DNA of 64,000 bases from Candidatus Binatia bacterium (GCA_026004215.1 BPIR01000001.1:434001-498000), one strand, 5' to 3'; shown: positions 28,491-38,289, counted from the first letter of the stretch. Notes: generated by a model from the sequence alone, not told the origin. Numbers and translations: made by a program.

Positions 28491-29882
28491 ATGCGCACTC
28501 GTTACATCTTCGCGACCTGGGTCGTGGTTTTGTTTGCCGCCATTGCTCCTTCTTGGGTGCGTGCTCTTTCCAGTGTTCCCGAAAGTTTTTCCGAAGTCGC
28601 AAAAACGGCTCGTCCCGTGGTCGTCAATATCTTTTCCACTCGCGTGGTGCGCGTACCCGGGTCGACCGGCGACCCGGTGGAGGATTTTTTCCGGCAGTTT
28701 TTCGGGCCCGGGTTGCCGTATCGCGCGCAGCGGCAGCAAAGTCTCGGCTCGGGCTTCATCATTTCCAGCGACGGCTACATCGTAACCAACGCGCACGTGG
28801 TCGCGCTGGCGCAGCAAATCCGCGTGCGTTTGGCGACGCGGGAAGAATACGATGCGAAAGTTGTCGGTATGGACCAAAAAACCGACATCGCTTTACTGAA
28901 GATCCGCCCCAAGTCGCCCCTGCCCGCAGCCAAACTCGGCGACTCCGATGCCCTCGAAGTCGGCGACTGGGTCCTCGCCGTGGGCAACCCGTTTGGCCTA
29001 GCTTCCACGGTCACGGCGGGCATTGTCAGCGCCAAGGATCGGGTGATTGGCGCGGGACCGTATGACGATTTCATCCAGACCGATGCTTCCATCAATCCCG
29101 GGAACTCTGGAGGGCCACTCCTCAACTTGCGTGGTGAAGTCGTGGGTATCAACTCTGCGATCTTCAGTCGGTCGGGTGGCAGCATCGGCATTGGTTTTGC
29201 GATCCCAATCAACCTAGCCAAGAAAGTGGTGGCCGAACTCCGGGAGCATGGTCGAGTCATCCGAGGGTGGCTTGGCGTTTCGATCCAAGACGTGACCGGG
29301 GAGATGGTCGAATCGTTCGGACTGGATCGCCCGCGTGGAGCACTAGTGGTGGAGGTCGAGCCGGGTAGCCCGGCGGACCGCGCAGGTATCCGTCGCGGCG
29401 ACGTGATCATTGAGTTCAACGGCGCTCCAATCGAGGAAAGTCGGCAACTGTCGGCTCGCATCGCCGAGTTGCCGGTCGGACGCACGGTTTCGCTGGTGTT
29501 GATCCGCGACGGTAAGGAGCGAAGGCTGACGGTGACCATTGCGGAATCGCCCGAGGAGGCTCAGTTCGGTGTCGAGAGTCGTTCGGCAGCACGCTCTTGG
29601 GGTTTGGTGCTGACTGACCTTACGCCGCAGTTGGCTGCTCGTTTTCGCGTGCCCCGAGGCGTGCGCGGGGCAATGATCCGGGAAATCATTCCCGGTAGCC
29701 CGGCAGACCGCAGTGGCTTGCAGCCTGGTGATGTCATTCGCCAGGTAGACCGGACGCCCGTGACTTCTGCACAAGCGTGCGAGCGCGCGCTGGCGCAAGC
29801 CGGCGACTCTGTATTGCTACTGGTGCAGAGAGGCCAAGCAAGCGGCTACGAACTGCTGGAGCGGGGCGAGGAGGAACCGTAG
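28491..29882 (+). CDS. degQ: DegQ/HtrA-type periplasmic serine protease
   Basis: 463 aa. Signal peptide 1-25. The S1C trypsin-like domain has catalytic H102 (TNAHVV), D132 (KTDIALL) and S206 (NPGNSGGPLL). Two PDZ domains follow, around residues 260-350 (GWLGVSIQDVTGEM, VEPGSPADRAGIRRGDVI) and 365-460 (PGSPADRSGLQPGDVI). Degrades or refolds damaged exported proteins. The gene is divergent from the tamB-like gene across 77 bp; a TAGAAT box at 28446 could be its -10, though no good -35 was seen. Its placement beside the TAM genes fits envelope quality control. Confidence 0.95.
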   Translation: MRTRYIFATWVVVLFAAIAPSWVRALSSVPESFSEVAKTARPVVVNIFSTRVVRVPGSTGDPVEDFFRQFFGPGLPYRAQRQQSLGSGFIISSDGYIVTNAHVVALAQQIRVRLATREEYDAKVVGMDQKTDIALLKIRPKSPLPAAKLGDSDALEVGDWVLAVGNPFGLASTVTAGIVSAKDRVIGAGPYDDFIQTDASINPGNSGGPLLNLRGEVVGINSAIFSRSGGSIGIGFAIPINLAKKVVAELREHGRVIRGWLGVSIQDVTGEMVESFGLDRPRGALVVEVEPGSPADRAGIRRGDVIIEFNGAPIEESRQLSARIAELPVGRTVSLVLIRDGKERRLTVTIAESPEEAQFGVESRSAARSWGLVLTDLTPQLAARFRVPRGVRGAMIREIIPGSPADRSGLQPGDVIRQVDRTPVTSAQACERALAQAGDSVLLLVQRGQASGYELLERGEEEP

Positions 29883-29897
29883 TTAAGGGTGGGCCCT

Positions 29898-31181
29898 CTA
29901 ATGGTCGCGCGGGATGTTGGACCCGCGTTTCTCGGGCGGCACACGCACCGCGAACCACAAGCCCGTAGCGATCAGATACGCTGCGGCCATCGAAACCAAC
30001 GGCGGTGCCCAGGATCCCAGGGCATCCCGACTCCAACCGACAACTACCGAGTTAAGGGCACCGCCCAAGTTGCCGAACGTATTCATCGCACCCGTGACAC
30101 TTCCCGCGTGTCGGCCACCGAGTGACGAGCACACCGCCCAAGCCGGAGCGACACTCAGCGCGGCCAAGCCGGCTGCCGAACTCAAGAAGAGAGTCGCCGC
30201 CCATGGTCCATCTGCGCTCAGCCCCATCACCATGGCGAGAGACGCGGCGGGTAGTCCGCCAAGAGCTGGCAGGCGGCGTCCCACCTGCTCGCCCCAGCGC
30301 CGCACCGCGGCGTCGCTCGCCCAGCCGCCGGCAGCAACTCCGGCAGCAATCGCCAACAACGGCAAGGCCGAGAGGTAGCCGGCCTGGACTAACGGAAAGT
30401 GCCGCTCGTCCATCAAGTACGTCGGCAGCCAAGTGAGGAAGAAGTACCAGCCATAAATAACGAGAAAGTACATCCCACAAAGTGCGACTACGCTGGGATC
30501 CCGCAGCGCTGCCCACACAAACTTGTGTTCGCCGGTATCGGTTCGAGCACCGATGTATCTCAGTTCGGCCGAGTTCACTTTTGGGTGGTCCTCGGGCCGT
30601 TCATAAAAAAGCCGGAGCCACAGCCCGACCCAGAGGATGCCGACTGCCCCAAACACAACGAACGACCAGCGCCAACTCATGAATTGCAGCATTCCCGCAA
30701 CCAGCGGTTGGCTGAGAGCCCCGGCAACAGCGCCGGCCATTACGGTCAGGCCAAAGGCCCGCCCCGATTCCGTGGGTGGCAACCACATCCGAAAAGCCCT
30801 TGCCAGTGTCGGCAAAAGGCCGGCTTCTCCCATCCCAAAAAGAAATCGTACGGCGAGGAGCGAGCCAAAACCCGTGGCCGCACCAGTGAGAATGGTCATT
30901 GCCGACCACCACACCACGATGCGCGCCAACATCAAACGGGCACCAAAGCGATCGGCCAGCCAGCCGCCCGGAACTTCGAAGAGAGCGTACGCCAGAGTGA
31001 AGGCGCTAAAAACGTAGCCGAGTTGCGTGTCGGTCAGGTGGATCTCCTCGCGCATCTTCGGCGCGGCCACTGCGATGCAAACGCGATCCAGGTATGCCAC
31101 GGCCATGACCGACAAACCCAGCGCCACGACCATGTGCCGCACTCGGCTGGGATAGACAGCATGCGACGGAGCCGGACTCAT
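29898..31181 (-). CDS. MFS transporter, anion:cation symporter type
   Basis: 427 aa from ATG 31181 (an in-frame GTG at 31241 is less likely). About twelve hydrophobic segments, inner membrane. The N-terminal half has FEVPGGWLADRFGARLMLA, the MFS loop 2-3 motif, and FLFGMGEAGLLPTLARAFRMWLPPTESGRAFG, typical of the ACS family of organic-acid/phthalate/sugar-acid transporters. Substrate cannot be told. It is convergent with degQ (15 bases between the stops) and lies alone after a 312-bp gap. Confidence 0.88.
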   Translation of the reverse strand: MSPAPSHAVYPSRVRHMVVALGLSVMAVAYLDRVCIAVAAPKMREEIHLTDTQLGYVFSAFTLAYALFEVPGGWLADRFGARLMLARIVVWWSAMTILTGAATGFGSLLAVRFLFGMGEAGLLPTLARAFRMWLPPTESGRAFGLTVMAGAVAGALSQPLVAGMLQFMSWRWSFVVFGAVGILWVGLWLRLFYERPEDHPKVNSAELRYIGARTDTGEHKFVWAALRDPSVVALCGMYFLVIYGWYFFLTWLPTYLMDERHFPLVQAGYLSALPLLAIAAGVAAGGWASDAAVRRWGEQVGRRLPALGGLPAASLAMVMGLSADGPWAATLFLSSAAGLAALSVAPAWAVCSSLGGRHAGSVTGAMNTFGNLGGALNSVVVGWSRDALGSWAPPLVSMAAAYLIATGLWFAVRVPPEKRGSNIPRDH

Positions 31182-31493
31182 GAGGCACGCCCTTACCAGG
31201 GTTGAACCCTGGCGCAACAGCACAGGCTCCGAACCGTGCACTGGGTTGGGCTAGGTACGACCTGTGCTGCGGCAGCTCGGGCAGCGCGCTGCGACGCAAC
31301 CGGCTCGCGCGCCGGGAAGGGAGCAATCGCGTGTCGGCTTGCGGCAGCCCGGTTCGAGTCGCCGCAGGCACCCGAAACCGAGCGTACCCGGAGCTCCAGC
31401 GGCCCAACTTGCCCGAGCGGGAAAGTACAGCCGTGCCACGGTACCGGTCGCGTAGCCTCCCCGGGAGCCGGAAAGGAACGCGGTTGCCAGCGC
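31182..31493. other. Gap between lipoprotein and MFS genes
   Basis: 312 bp between the stop of the lipoprotein gene and the MFS start. GC-rich with several small inverted repeats, for example GCGGC ... GCCGC around a GGTTCGAGTC core near 31345-31370. No U-tract terminator or complete tRNA fold is visible. It should hold the MFS promoter. Confidence 0.4.
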
Positions 31494-31868
31494 CTACTGC
31501 GAGCGACTTGCGTTCGACTGCGCGGCGGCCAAAACCTTGCGGAGTTCGCGCCGAGTCCGTTCGTCGAGAATTCCGTCGTCCCGCAACCCGCGAGAGCGCT
31601 GAAAAGCCTGGATCGCGTTGACCGTGATTGCGTCGAGTTTGCCGTTCACTTCCCCGAGGTATTCCTTCACCTCGCGAAGCGCCGCTTGCGCCTCGCGCAC
31701 CTCTTCTTCCGTCGCGGGCTGGGACAGTGCACGCGCTTGGATATCCGGAATGGATTCCTTGATCTTCTCCGCTGCTTGGCGCGCGCGCGCTTCCGTGTCC
31801 GTCTGGCATCCGACACTAAGAACCAGTGCAAACCCAAGGACGATTCGCCGGCCGAGCCACGCAGCCAT
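31494..31868 (-). CDS. Small lipoprotein with peptidoglycan-binding-like domain
   Basis: 124 aa from ATG 31868. Signal peptide with lipobox LSVGC, so a lipoprotein processed by Lgt. After a helical stretch (ARARQAAEKIKES) comes a PG_binding_1-like unit: LREVKEYLGEVNGKLDAITVNAIQAFQRSRGL, DGILDERTRREL. That fold binds peptidoglycan, so the protein may tether the envelope. It is 31 bases downstream of hisG and may share its transcript. A longer start at 31910 overlaps hisG and is less likely. Confidence 0.75.
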   Translation of the reverse strand: MAAWLGRRIVLGFALVLSVGCQTDTEARARQAAEKIKESIPDIQARALSQPATEEEVREAQAALREVKEYLGEVNGKLDAITVNAIQAFQRSRGLRDDGILDERTRRELRKVLAAAQSNASRSQ

Positions 31869-31899
31869 CGTCAGCCTCTCCGTACCGTGTGCATTCTCG

Positions 31900-32808
31900 T
31901 TATCCCACAATTTTATTCAGCGGGTACTCGATGATGCCCGTGGCGCCTTCGGCAATCAATCGAGGAATGAGTTCGCGCACCTCAGCCTCGGGAATCACGC
32001 TCTCCACGGCAAACCACTCCCGCCCCTCCAGGTTCCCGCTGGGATAGAGCGGTGAAACCGTAGGCGCAGTCAGGCTGGGTATCAGTGCGACCACTCGTTG
32101 CAGGCAATCTTTGGGGACGTTCATTTTGATGCCTACCTTGCCTTCGGCTTCTAACGCGCCTTGCAGGAGCATGGCGATCTGCTGGATCTTGGCCCGCTTC
32201 CAGGGGTCGGACCAGGCCGATTCGTTTGCAATCAACTGTGGGTTCGACTGAAAGAGCTCACACACGATGCGCAGTCGGTTCGCGCGGATCGTGCTGCCCG
32301 TTTCAGTGACTTCCACAATGGCGTCCACTAAACCGTCCGCCGCCTTTGCCTCCGTCGCCCCCCACGAAAACTCCACCTCCACGGGAATGTTTCTCTCCGC
32401 AAAAAAGCGGCGGGTGAAGTTGACGAGCTCCGTGGCCACACGCTTGCCACGGAGGTCCTCGGGCTTTTGCACCGGCGAATCTTCCGGCACCACAAGCACC
32501 CAGCGGGTGGGGCGAAAGCTCGACTTAGAGTAAATCAAGTTGCAAACCGTGCGCACTTGGGCGTCGTTCTCGCGGATCCAATCAATGCCGGTAATGCCCG
32601 CGTCGAGGGTGCCGTCCTGAACGTAACGGGCCATCTCCTGCGCCCGCACCAGAGAACAGCGAATAGTGGCATCATCAATGGTCGGGAAATAACTCCGCTC
32701 CGAAATGGAAATCTTCCAGCCGGCACGGCGGAAAAGCTCCACAGTTGCGTCTTGGAGGCTCCCTTTGGGGATCCCGAGCTTCAGCCGTTGCGCGTTCGTG
32801 TCCGCCAT
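31900..32808 (-). CDS. hisG: ATP phosphoribosyltransferase, long form
   Basis: 302 aa. First enzyme of histidine synthesis (ATP + PRPP to phosphoribosyl-ATP). [21 protein letters not shown] at the N-terminus, [10 protein letters not shown], and the PRPP loop in [18 protein letters not shown]. The C-terminal extension (about 220-302, [37 protein letters not shown]) is the regulatory domain of the long form, which allows feedback by histidine without HisZ. Eighteen bases after hisI. Confidence 0.96.
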   Translation of the reverse strand: MADTNAQRLKLGIPKGSLQDATVELFRRAGWKISISERSYFPTIDDATIRCSLVRAQEMARYVQDGTLDAGITGIDWIRENDAQVRTVCNLIYSKSSFRPTRWVLVVPEDSPVQKPEDLRGKRVATELVNFTRRFFAERNIPVEVEFSWGATEAKAADGLVDAIVEVTETGSTIRANRLRIVCELFQSNPQLIANESAWSDPWKRAKIQQIAMLLQGALEAEGKVGIKMNVPKDCLQRVVALIPSLTAPTVSPLYPSGNLEGREWFAVESVIPEAEVRELIPRLIAEGATGIIEYPLNKIVG

Positions 32809-32826
32809 TGCTGCCTCGCGAATCGA

Positions 32827-33216
32827 TTACTCCTGCGGGCGGCCGTAAACCACCTTTGGATCCACCACGCGTTCTTGCACCACTCGCCACTCCTCGCCGG
32901 TGCGCTGGCGGAAGAAACAACTGCGGTATCCCTCGTGACACGCTGCTCCCCCACGTTGGTGCACTTTGAGCAGCACGGCATCCGCATCGCAGTCGAGCAA
33001 AATTTCCTTCACTTCCTGTACATGACCCGAGGTTTCGCCCTTGAGCCACAACTCATTGCGAGAAGTGCTCCAGTAACAGGCCTTGCCCGTGGCCAGGGTT
33101 TTTTCCCAAGCAGCCCGGTTCATGTACGCCACCATCAGAACCTCGCCGCTTTCGGCATCCTGCGCGATGGCGACGACGAGCCCCCCGCGCTTTTCGAAAT
33201 CCGGCTCGAGTTTCAT
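32827..33216 (-). CDS. hisI: Phosphoribosyl-AMP cyclohydrolase
   Basis: 129 aa from ATG 33216; an in-frame reading to 33294 adds an arginine-rich stretch unlike the family. Opens the purine ring of PR-AMP in histidine synthesis. Motifs: [50 protein letters not shown] and [10 protein letters not shown] (zinc cysteines and magnesium-binding Asp residues). No fused HisE domain. Operon with hisG, divergent from lpxD across 122 bp. Confidence 0.95.
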   Translation of the reverse strand: MKLEPDFEKRGGLVVAIAQDAESGEVLMVAYMNRAAWEKTLATGKACYWSTSRNELWLKGETSGHVQEVKEILLDCDADAVLLKVHQRGGAACHEGYRSCFFRQRTGEEWRVVQERVVDPKVVYGRPQE

Positions 33217-33338
33217 GAGTCGCACGCTGTTAACACAGCGCCCTCGTGCCGGCAATGCGAACGCGCCGCTGCGCCGCGGCCGCGCTTGCCGCACCCGTGC
33301 ATGGGGCTATGGTGGCGGCACCGCGTGAGGGAATTCAC

Positions 33339-34388
33339 ATGAGGCTTGAAGACATTGCTCGAAGGTTGGAGTGCGAGTTACGCGGTCCCGGAGACGTGGA
33401 TATTCGCCGCATCATGCCGATCCACGAGGCCGAGCCTGGAGACCTGACCTTTTTGGCCAACCCCAGGTACCGACGCCATCTCGAAACAACCAAAGCCTCT
33501 GCAATCATCCTCGGGATGGAGGAGCCCGAGGTGTCGCTACCGTCCCTGCGGGCAAAGGATCCTTATGACGCATTTGCGCGCGCCGTCGACTTGTTCTTCA
33601 TCCCTCCACCGCAGTGGGAGGGGATCCATCCGACTGCGGTCATTCATCCATCGGCCACAATCGGACCGGACGCCAACATTGGCCCGTATTGCGTCATTGG
33701 TCCCGGCGTTGTCCTCGGCGCTCGCGCCCGACTCGAAGCCCACGTCGTTTTGTACCCCGAGGTTCGCATTGGCGACGACTTTCATGCCCATGCGCACGCA
33801 GTCGTTCGCGAGCGGGTCATCATCGGCCACCGAGTCGTGTTGCAACCGGGCTGCGTGCTCGGCGGCGATGGCTTCGGCTTTGTGTTGTCGAAAGATGGCA
33901 CGGCGCGCCGCATCACCCAGGCGGGAACCGTGATCGTGGGGGATGATGTGGAGGTGGGTGCAAACACCACCGTAGACCGGGCGGCCATTGGGGCTACCCG
34001 CATCGAGCAAGGGGCAAAGATCGACAACCTCGTGATGGTGGCCCATGGGTGCACCGTGGGTGCAGGAAGTGCGATTGCGGCGCAAACCGGGCTGTCCGGC
34101 AGCACGCGAGTGGGCCGTTACGTGCGCTTGGGTGGGCAGGTGGGCTGTGCCGGTCATCTCACCGTCGGTGATGGCGCCCAGGTGGCAGCACAATCCGGCG
34201 TCCACAATGATGTGCCCGCAGGCGCTGTTTTCGGGGGAACGCCCGCCGTGGACATTCGGCGCTGGCGGCGCGAGTACGCTGCTCTGCAGCGCTTGCCGGA
34301 AGCTTTGCAGCGGCTCCGCAAGATCGAGCGGCAATTGAAAAGCCTGGGAGTTCCCCTGCGTGCCGAAAGAGAGGAGGACCGGTCGTGA
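33339..34388 (+). CDS. lpxD: UDP-3-O-acylglucosamine N-acyltransferase
   Basis: 349 aa from ATG 33339 with GAGG eight bases upstream; a longer in-frame start at 33246 was rejected. Adds the N-linked acyl chain in lipid A synthesis. The N-terminal uridine-binding domain (to about 100, GDLTFLANPRYRRHL) precedes a left-handed beta-helix of hexapeptide repeats, with catalytic His in MVAHGCTVG, GRYVRLGGQVG and a C-terminal helix. It stands apart from other lpx genes. Its stop overlaps the start of the next gene. Confidence 0.95.
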   Translation: MRLEDIARRLECELRGPGDVDIRRIMPIHEAEPGDLTFLANPRYRRHLETTKASAIILGMEEPEVSLPSLRAKDPYDAFARAVDLFFIPPPQWEGIHPTAVIHPSATIGPDANIGPYCVIGPGVVLGARARLEAHVVLYPEVRIGDDFHAHAHAVVRERVIIGHRVVLQPGCVLGGDGFGFVLSKDGTARRITQAGTVIVGDDVEVGANTTVDRAAIGATRIEQGAKIDNLVMVAHGCTVGAGSAIAAQTGLSGSTRVGRYVRLGGQVGCAGHLTVGDGAQVAAQSGVHNDVPAGAVFGGTPAVDIRRWRREYAALQRLPEALQRLRKIERQLKSLGVPLRAEREEDRS

Positions 34389-35161
34389 TGGAAGTCGTGC
34401 CGATTCCGCAACTGCGCGACAACTATGCCTATCTCGTCATCGATCCAAAAACCAAGAAGGCTGCCGTGGTGGATTGCGCCGAGGCTTTACCGGTGCAACG
34501 CGAGATCGAGCGGCGTGGAGTGGAGCTTGTGGCTCTGCTCCCGACCCATCATCACTACGATCACGTCGGCGGCCATGACCAGTTGCTGCGGGCATATCCG
34601 GTGGAAGTCTTGGCGTACGCCGGTCAACGGGATCGCATTCCAGGATGCACCCGCGAGGTGCGGGAGGGAGACAAGATCCACATTGGCGAGCTGACCGCCG
34701 AGGTTATTTTTATCCCAGCGCACACGACTGGCCACGTCGCGTACTATTTCCCGGAAGAACGCGTGGTGTTCACCGGCGACACGTTGTTCGTCGCGGGCTG
34801 TGGTCGCTTGTTCGAGGGGGACGCCGCCATGATGATGGCGTCGCTGGCGAAACTGGCCAGCCTTCCGGACGACACGAGGGTGTACTGTGGCCACGAGTAT
34901 ACGCTCAAAAATCTCGAATTTGCGTTGGAGCTCGAACCCAACAACGCAGCTCTGCGCGCAAAGTACGAGCGGGTTCGTGCGTTACGACAACGGGGAGTGC
35001 CTACGGTGCCGAGCACAATCGGCGAGGAAAAGGCCACCAATCCGTTTCTCCGATGGAACAGTTCGGAACTCCAGGGATCCGTACGCCGGATCGATCCGCG
35101 CGTGCCGCCCGATCCGGTGGCAATTTTCGCCAAGGTCCGAGAACTCAAGGACGCATACTGA
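34388..35161 (+). CDS. gloB: Hydroxyacylglutathione hydrolase (glyoxalase II)
   Basis: 257 aa from ATG 34388, which shares bases with the lpxD stop. Metallo-beta-lactamase fold with THHHYDHVGG (metal ligands), PAHTTGHVAYYF, FTGDTLFVAGCGRLFEG and HEYTLKNLEFALELEP; the C-terminal helical part binds glutathione in glyoxalase II. It would hydrolyse S-lactoylglutathione to lactate and glutathione in the cytoplasm. Length and C-terminal motifs favour GloB over other MBL hydrolases. Confidence 0.92.
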   Translation: MEVVPIPQLRDNYAYLVIDPKTKKAAVVDCAEALPVQREIERRGVELVALLPTHHHYDHVGGHDQLLRAYPVEVLAYAGQRDRIPGCTREVREGDKIHIGELTAEVIFIPAHTTGHVAYYFPEERVVFTGDTLFVAGCGRLFEGDAAMMMASLAKLASLPDDTRVYCGHEYTLKNLEFALELEPNNAALRAKYERVRALRQRGVPTVPSTIGEEKATNPFLRWNSSELQGSVRRIDPRVPPDPVAIFAKVRELKDAY

Positions 35162-35240
35162 GATGCGCACCCCACCAGTGCAACCCGCCAGCAGCGAGTT
35201 GCAAGGGGAAACCCAGGCTTTTAGGTAGACCCGATACTGT

Positions 35241-36146
35241 ATGAGCCCCGAGCCAACACGATACGATGAACTCGAAGCCATTATCGATGCCGTGACGGCA
35301 AGTTACGACGGCAGCCACGAAATCGACAGTCTGGAAACTGCCGCTCTTCCCAACCGCCGTGCGGTCATCGAGGCGCTCCATCACCTCAAACACGCAATTT
35401 TCATGGGCTTTTATAGCACCCGGCCACTGACTCAGGGCAACTTGCGCTACGCTATCAGCGAGCACCTGCATCCCGCTTATGAAATTCTGGTGGAGCAAAT
35501 TGGTCGCGCGCAAACGTGGGAGCGCATGTGCTCGCGCGAGACCGTGCCTCGCGACCCCCAGTGGGCGGAAGACGTCGTGTTGCGTCTGTTGCGCAAACTA
35601 CCTGAGCTGCGCGACCTGCTCAATCTCGACGTGCTTGCGGCCTTCGCCGGCGACCCTGCCGCAAAAAGCGTCGAGGAAGTCGTCTTCAGTTACCCCGCGA
35701 TCCAAGCGATTACCACACACCGGATTGCCCACGAGCTCTACTTGGAGCAAGTGCCCATGATTCCACGCATTCTGTCGGAATACGCACACAGCGAAACCGG
35801 CATTGACATCCACCCCGGAGCCACCATCGGCAAGAGCTTTTTCATTGATCATGGAACCGGCGTGGTGATCGGCGAGACCTGTGTCATCGGCGACAACGTG
35901 AAAATTTATCAAGGAGTCACTTTGGGGGCGCTCAGCGTGCCCCGGGATGCCGACGGCGTCTTGCTGCGCAACCGGAAGCGACATCCCACCATCGAGGACA
36001 ACGTGACCATATATTCGGGTGCGACCATTCTCGGCGGTGACACGGTCATCGGAGAGGGTTCCGTCATCGGCGGAAACCTGTGGATCGTAGAGTCGGTGCC
36101 GCCACACAGCCGCCTTACACGCGAAACCCACCCGCAGCACCGCTGA
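35241..36146 (+). CDS. cysE: Serine O-acetyltransferase
   Basis: 301 aa. Makes O-acetylserine for cysteine synthesis. The N-terminal helical domain (to about 170) is followed by a left-handed beta-helix: DIHPGATIGKSFFIDHGTGVVIGETCVIGDNVKIYQGVTLGAL, then RHPTIEDNVTIYSGATILGG, with catalytic His in IDHGTG. The long helical N-terminus (TRPLTQGNLRYAISEHLH) is like the EpsC/large SAT type. Starts 79 bases after gloB. Confidence 0.94.
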   Translation: MSPEPTRYDELEAIIDAVTASYDGSHEIDSLETAALPNRRAVIEALHHLKHAIFMGFYSTRPLTQGNLRYAISEHLHPAYEILVEQIGRAQTWERMCSRETVPRDPQWAEDVVLRLLRKLPELRDLLNLDVLAAFAGDPAAKSVEEVVFSYPAIQAITTHRIAHELYLEQVPMIPRILSEYAHSETGIDIHPGATIGKSFFIDHGTGVVIGETCVIGDNVKIYQGVTLGALSVPRDADGVLLRNRKRHPTIEDNVTIYSGATILGGDTVIGEGSVIGGNLWIVESVPPHSRLTRETHPQHR

Positions 36147-36450
36147 CCTGCCTCGGCAGGCATCCGGCGGGCTCCTTCCGCTGCGCGGGGGGTAGCGGTG
36201 GAGCTTCTTGCGGGCCGCGCCTCGCCAACCGCACGCAGGCGGCTGACTCTCGAAACGCGGCGCATGCAGCCAAAGCGCTGAGCGGGAAAGAGGCGCTCGG
36301 CGGAGTTGTATTTGTAGCCGCACTCCCCGTCGCGCAGGTGCATGGAGTTCGCGGCCTGCCGCACCGTACGTCGGGCTGTCCGGATTTGGCAGTTCCATAC
36401 GCATATCCCCTACTCTCGTGTCGGCGGCGTAACGGTGGTAGACACGCGCC
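36147..36450. other. Gap between cysE and cupin gene
   Basis: 304 bp without a recognised gene or RNA. It should hold the promoter of the cupin lipoprotein. Confidence 0.4.
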
Positions 36451-36924
36451 GTGGGCATCCGACGGATGTGGCTCGTGATGGTGGGAATCATTTCTACGTT
36501 TGTGGGTGGGCCGGGTTGTCTTTCGTCCCGCGATGCTCGACTCCACGGAAAAAGGATCCTGCTGGGGCGAGCGGATTCGGCCTTCGTGCAGAAAGAACTG
36601 CGCCAGGAGGCCAGCCGCCTACGCGGGACCCAGCCCATCGAGGCGCGCGAGCTTTGCTCCCTGCCCAACGTGGGTGTGCAGCTCGTGCGCATTGTCGGCG
36701 CAGAGAAGCCGCATCGCCATCCCGATCACGATCTCGTGGTTTTCCTTCTCGAAGGTCGAGGTTTGATGCTCCTTGGTCAGGAGACACATGCCATCGAGGC
36801 CGGCGATGTCGTGGTCATCGAACGAGGCGCCGAGCATGCGTTCCGCAACGCCAACCACGGCGGCACCGTAGCGATCGTCGTGCGGGTACCGCCGGCGCCG
36901 CCGCCGGGCGGTACAGTACATTGA
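36451..36924 (+). CDS. Cupin-fold lipoprotein
   Basis: 157 aa from GTG 36451. Signal peptide with lipobox GGPGC. The cupin core includes KPHRHPDHDLVVFLLEGRG, DVVVIERGAEHAF and the histidines (HRHPDHD, EH) that bind the metal. Exported cupins are uncommon; the ligand is unknown. It sits just upstream of the cobalamin adenosyltransferase, but the 46-base gap does not prove co-function. Confidence 0.75.
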   Translation: MGIRRMWLVMVGIISTFVGGPGCLSSRDARLHGKRILLGRADSAFVQKELRQEASRLRGTQPIEARELCSLPNVGVQLVRIVGAEKPHRHPDHDLVVFLLEGRGLMLLGQETHAIEAGDVVVIERGAEHAFRNANHGGTVAIVVRVPPAPPPGGTVH

Positions 36925-36970
36925 TGCGACGGTTGGTTTGGCTAGTTTGGCTGCGCGAGAGAGAGTAACC

Positions 36971-37603
36971 ATGCCGATTCGAATCACGCGTGTGTACACG
37001 CGCACGGGAGATCAAGGAGAGACAGCGCTCGTCGGTGGGAAACGCGTCCCGAAAGACACGCCCCGCATCGAAGCGTATGGCACGCTCGACGAGCTCAACG
37101 CCGTTTTGGGCATTGCTCGTGCGTTCAACAGCGACACCCCTTCCCTCGCCGCGCGGCAGCGGGTGGAAGATATTCTCAAACAGCTTCAAAACGAGCTGTT
37201 CGACTTGGGGGGCGAGCTTGCAACCCCGCCCGAAGCCCAACACGAAGAAATGTTCCGAGTCGGCGAACGGGAGATCAAAGCGCTGGAGAAGACGCTCGAC
37301 GAGTTGCAAAAGGACCTTGAACCGTTGCGCTCGTTCATCCTCCCTGGAGGAGGAAAGGTAAGCGCGTTTCTGCACCAGGCTCGTACGGTGTGCCGGCGTG
37401 CGGAGCGGCTGGTGCTGCGCTTGAGCCGCGAAGAAGAGATTGGTCCGTGGCCACTGCGATATTTGAATCGTCTCAGCGATCTTTTGTTCGTGCTCGCGCG
37501 CTGGGTTGCCAAACAAACCGGTGAGCCCGAGTTCTTGTGGGAGCGCGGTTTGCAAAGCCACCGGCGCTCCGGGGCAAAGCTGAGCAAGGGAGGAGAGAAG
37601 TGA
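36971..37603 (+). CDS. Cob(I)alamin adenosyltransferase, PduO type
   Basis: 210 aa from ATG 36971 (an earlier in-frame start at 36938 is less likely). Adds the adenosyl group from ATP to cob(I)alamin to make coenzyme B12. Motifs TRTGDQGETALVGGKRV, RIEAYGTLDELNAVLG, FILPGGG and FLHQARTVCRRAERL are the PduO/MMAB signature. Its stop overlaps the GTG of the next gene. Its presence implies use of adenosylcobalamin enzymes. Confidence 0.94.
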   Translation: MPIRITRVYTRTGDQGETALVGGKRVPKDTPRIEAYGTLDELNAVLGIARAFNSDTPSLAARQRVEDILKQLQNELFDLGGELATPPEAQHEEMFRVGEREIKALEKTLDELQKDLEPLRSFILPGGGKVSAFLHQARTVCRRAERLVLRLSREEEIGPWPLRYLNRLSDLLFVLARWVAKQTGEPEFLWERGLQSHRRSGAKLSKGGEK

Positions 37604-38289
37604 CGCCGCGTCGCACCTACCTCAAGCAAATGCAGTTGGGACCGATGGAGAACTTTGTGTACCTCGTGGGCGATCCTCGCACCCGTAAGGTCGCGCTGGT
37701 GGACCCGGCATGGGACATCGATGCGATCGTGAGGACTTTAGAGGAGGAAAACCTCGAGCCCGTCGCGGTGTTGGTGACGCATTTTCACCCGGATCACCTG
37801 GGCGGAAATCTGTTCGGCCATCACATTGCCGGCGCAGCCGAGCTGCTGGAGCGAAATTTCCCCCTCAAGGTCTACCTGCACAAAAGCGAGGTGGATTATG
37901 CGCAGCGAATTGCCGGGCTTTCGCGCAGTGACGTAGTGCCGACCGAGAGCGGCGACACGTTGGCGGTGGGCGACTTGGAAATTCGCTTTCTCCACACTCC
38001 CGGGCATACCCCAGGGTCGCAGTGCTTCCTCGCCGACAAGGCCCTCATTTCCGGAGATACGCTCTTTATCGGGAGCTGCGGCCGTGTAGACCTGCCGGGC
38101 AGCGACCCTGCGCAAATGTACGACAGCTTGGTCAACAAGCTGGCCGCGCTTCCGGACGACACCGTGCTTTACCCCGGCCACAATTACGCCAGCGAGCGAA
38201 GCTCGACGATTGGGAAGGAAAAGCGGACAAACCTGTATCTCCGTTTCCATCGCTTGGACGACTTCCTGCGCTTCATGGGGTACGCATGA
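37600..38289 (+). CDS. MBL-fold hydrolase, glyoxalase II-like or persulfide-dioxygenase-like
   Basis: 229 aa from GTG 37600, overlapping the adenosyltransferase TGA and preceded by GGAGG. Metal motif THFHPDHLGG, HTPGHTPGSQCF, ISGDTLFIGSCGRVDLPG and YPGHNYA. The last part is shorter than in GloB, so the exact substrate (lactoylglutathione, glutathione persulfide or another thioester) is open. Its own stop overlaps the ATG of the next gene. Confidence 0.85.
   Translation: MTPRRTYLKQMQLGPMENFVYLVGDPRTRKVALVDPAWDIDAIVRTLEEENLEPVAVLVTHFHPDHLGGNLFGHHIAGAAELLERNFPLKVYLHKSEVDYAQRIAGLSRSDVVPTESGDTLAVGDLEIRFLHTPGHTPGSQCFLADKALISGDTLFIGSCGRVDLPGSDPAQMYDSLVNKLAALPDDTVLYPGHNYASERSSTIGKEKRTNLYLRFHRLDDFLRFMGYA

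Noticed and set aside
31340..31375. GGTTCGAGTC motif resembling a tRNA T-arm
   Set aside because: The stem next to the loop does not pair and no anticodon arm is found.
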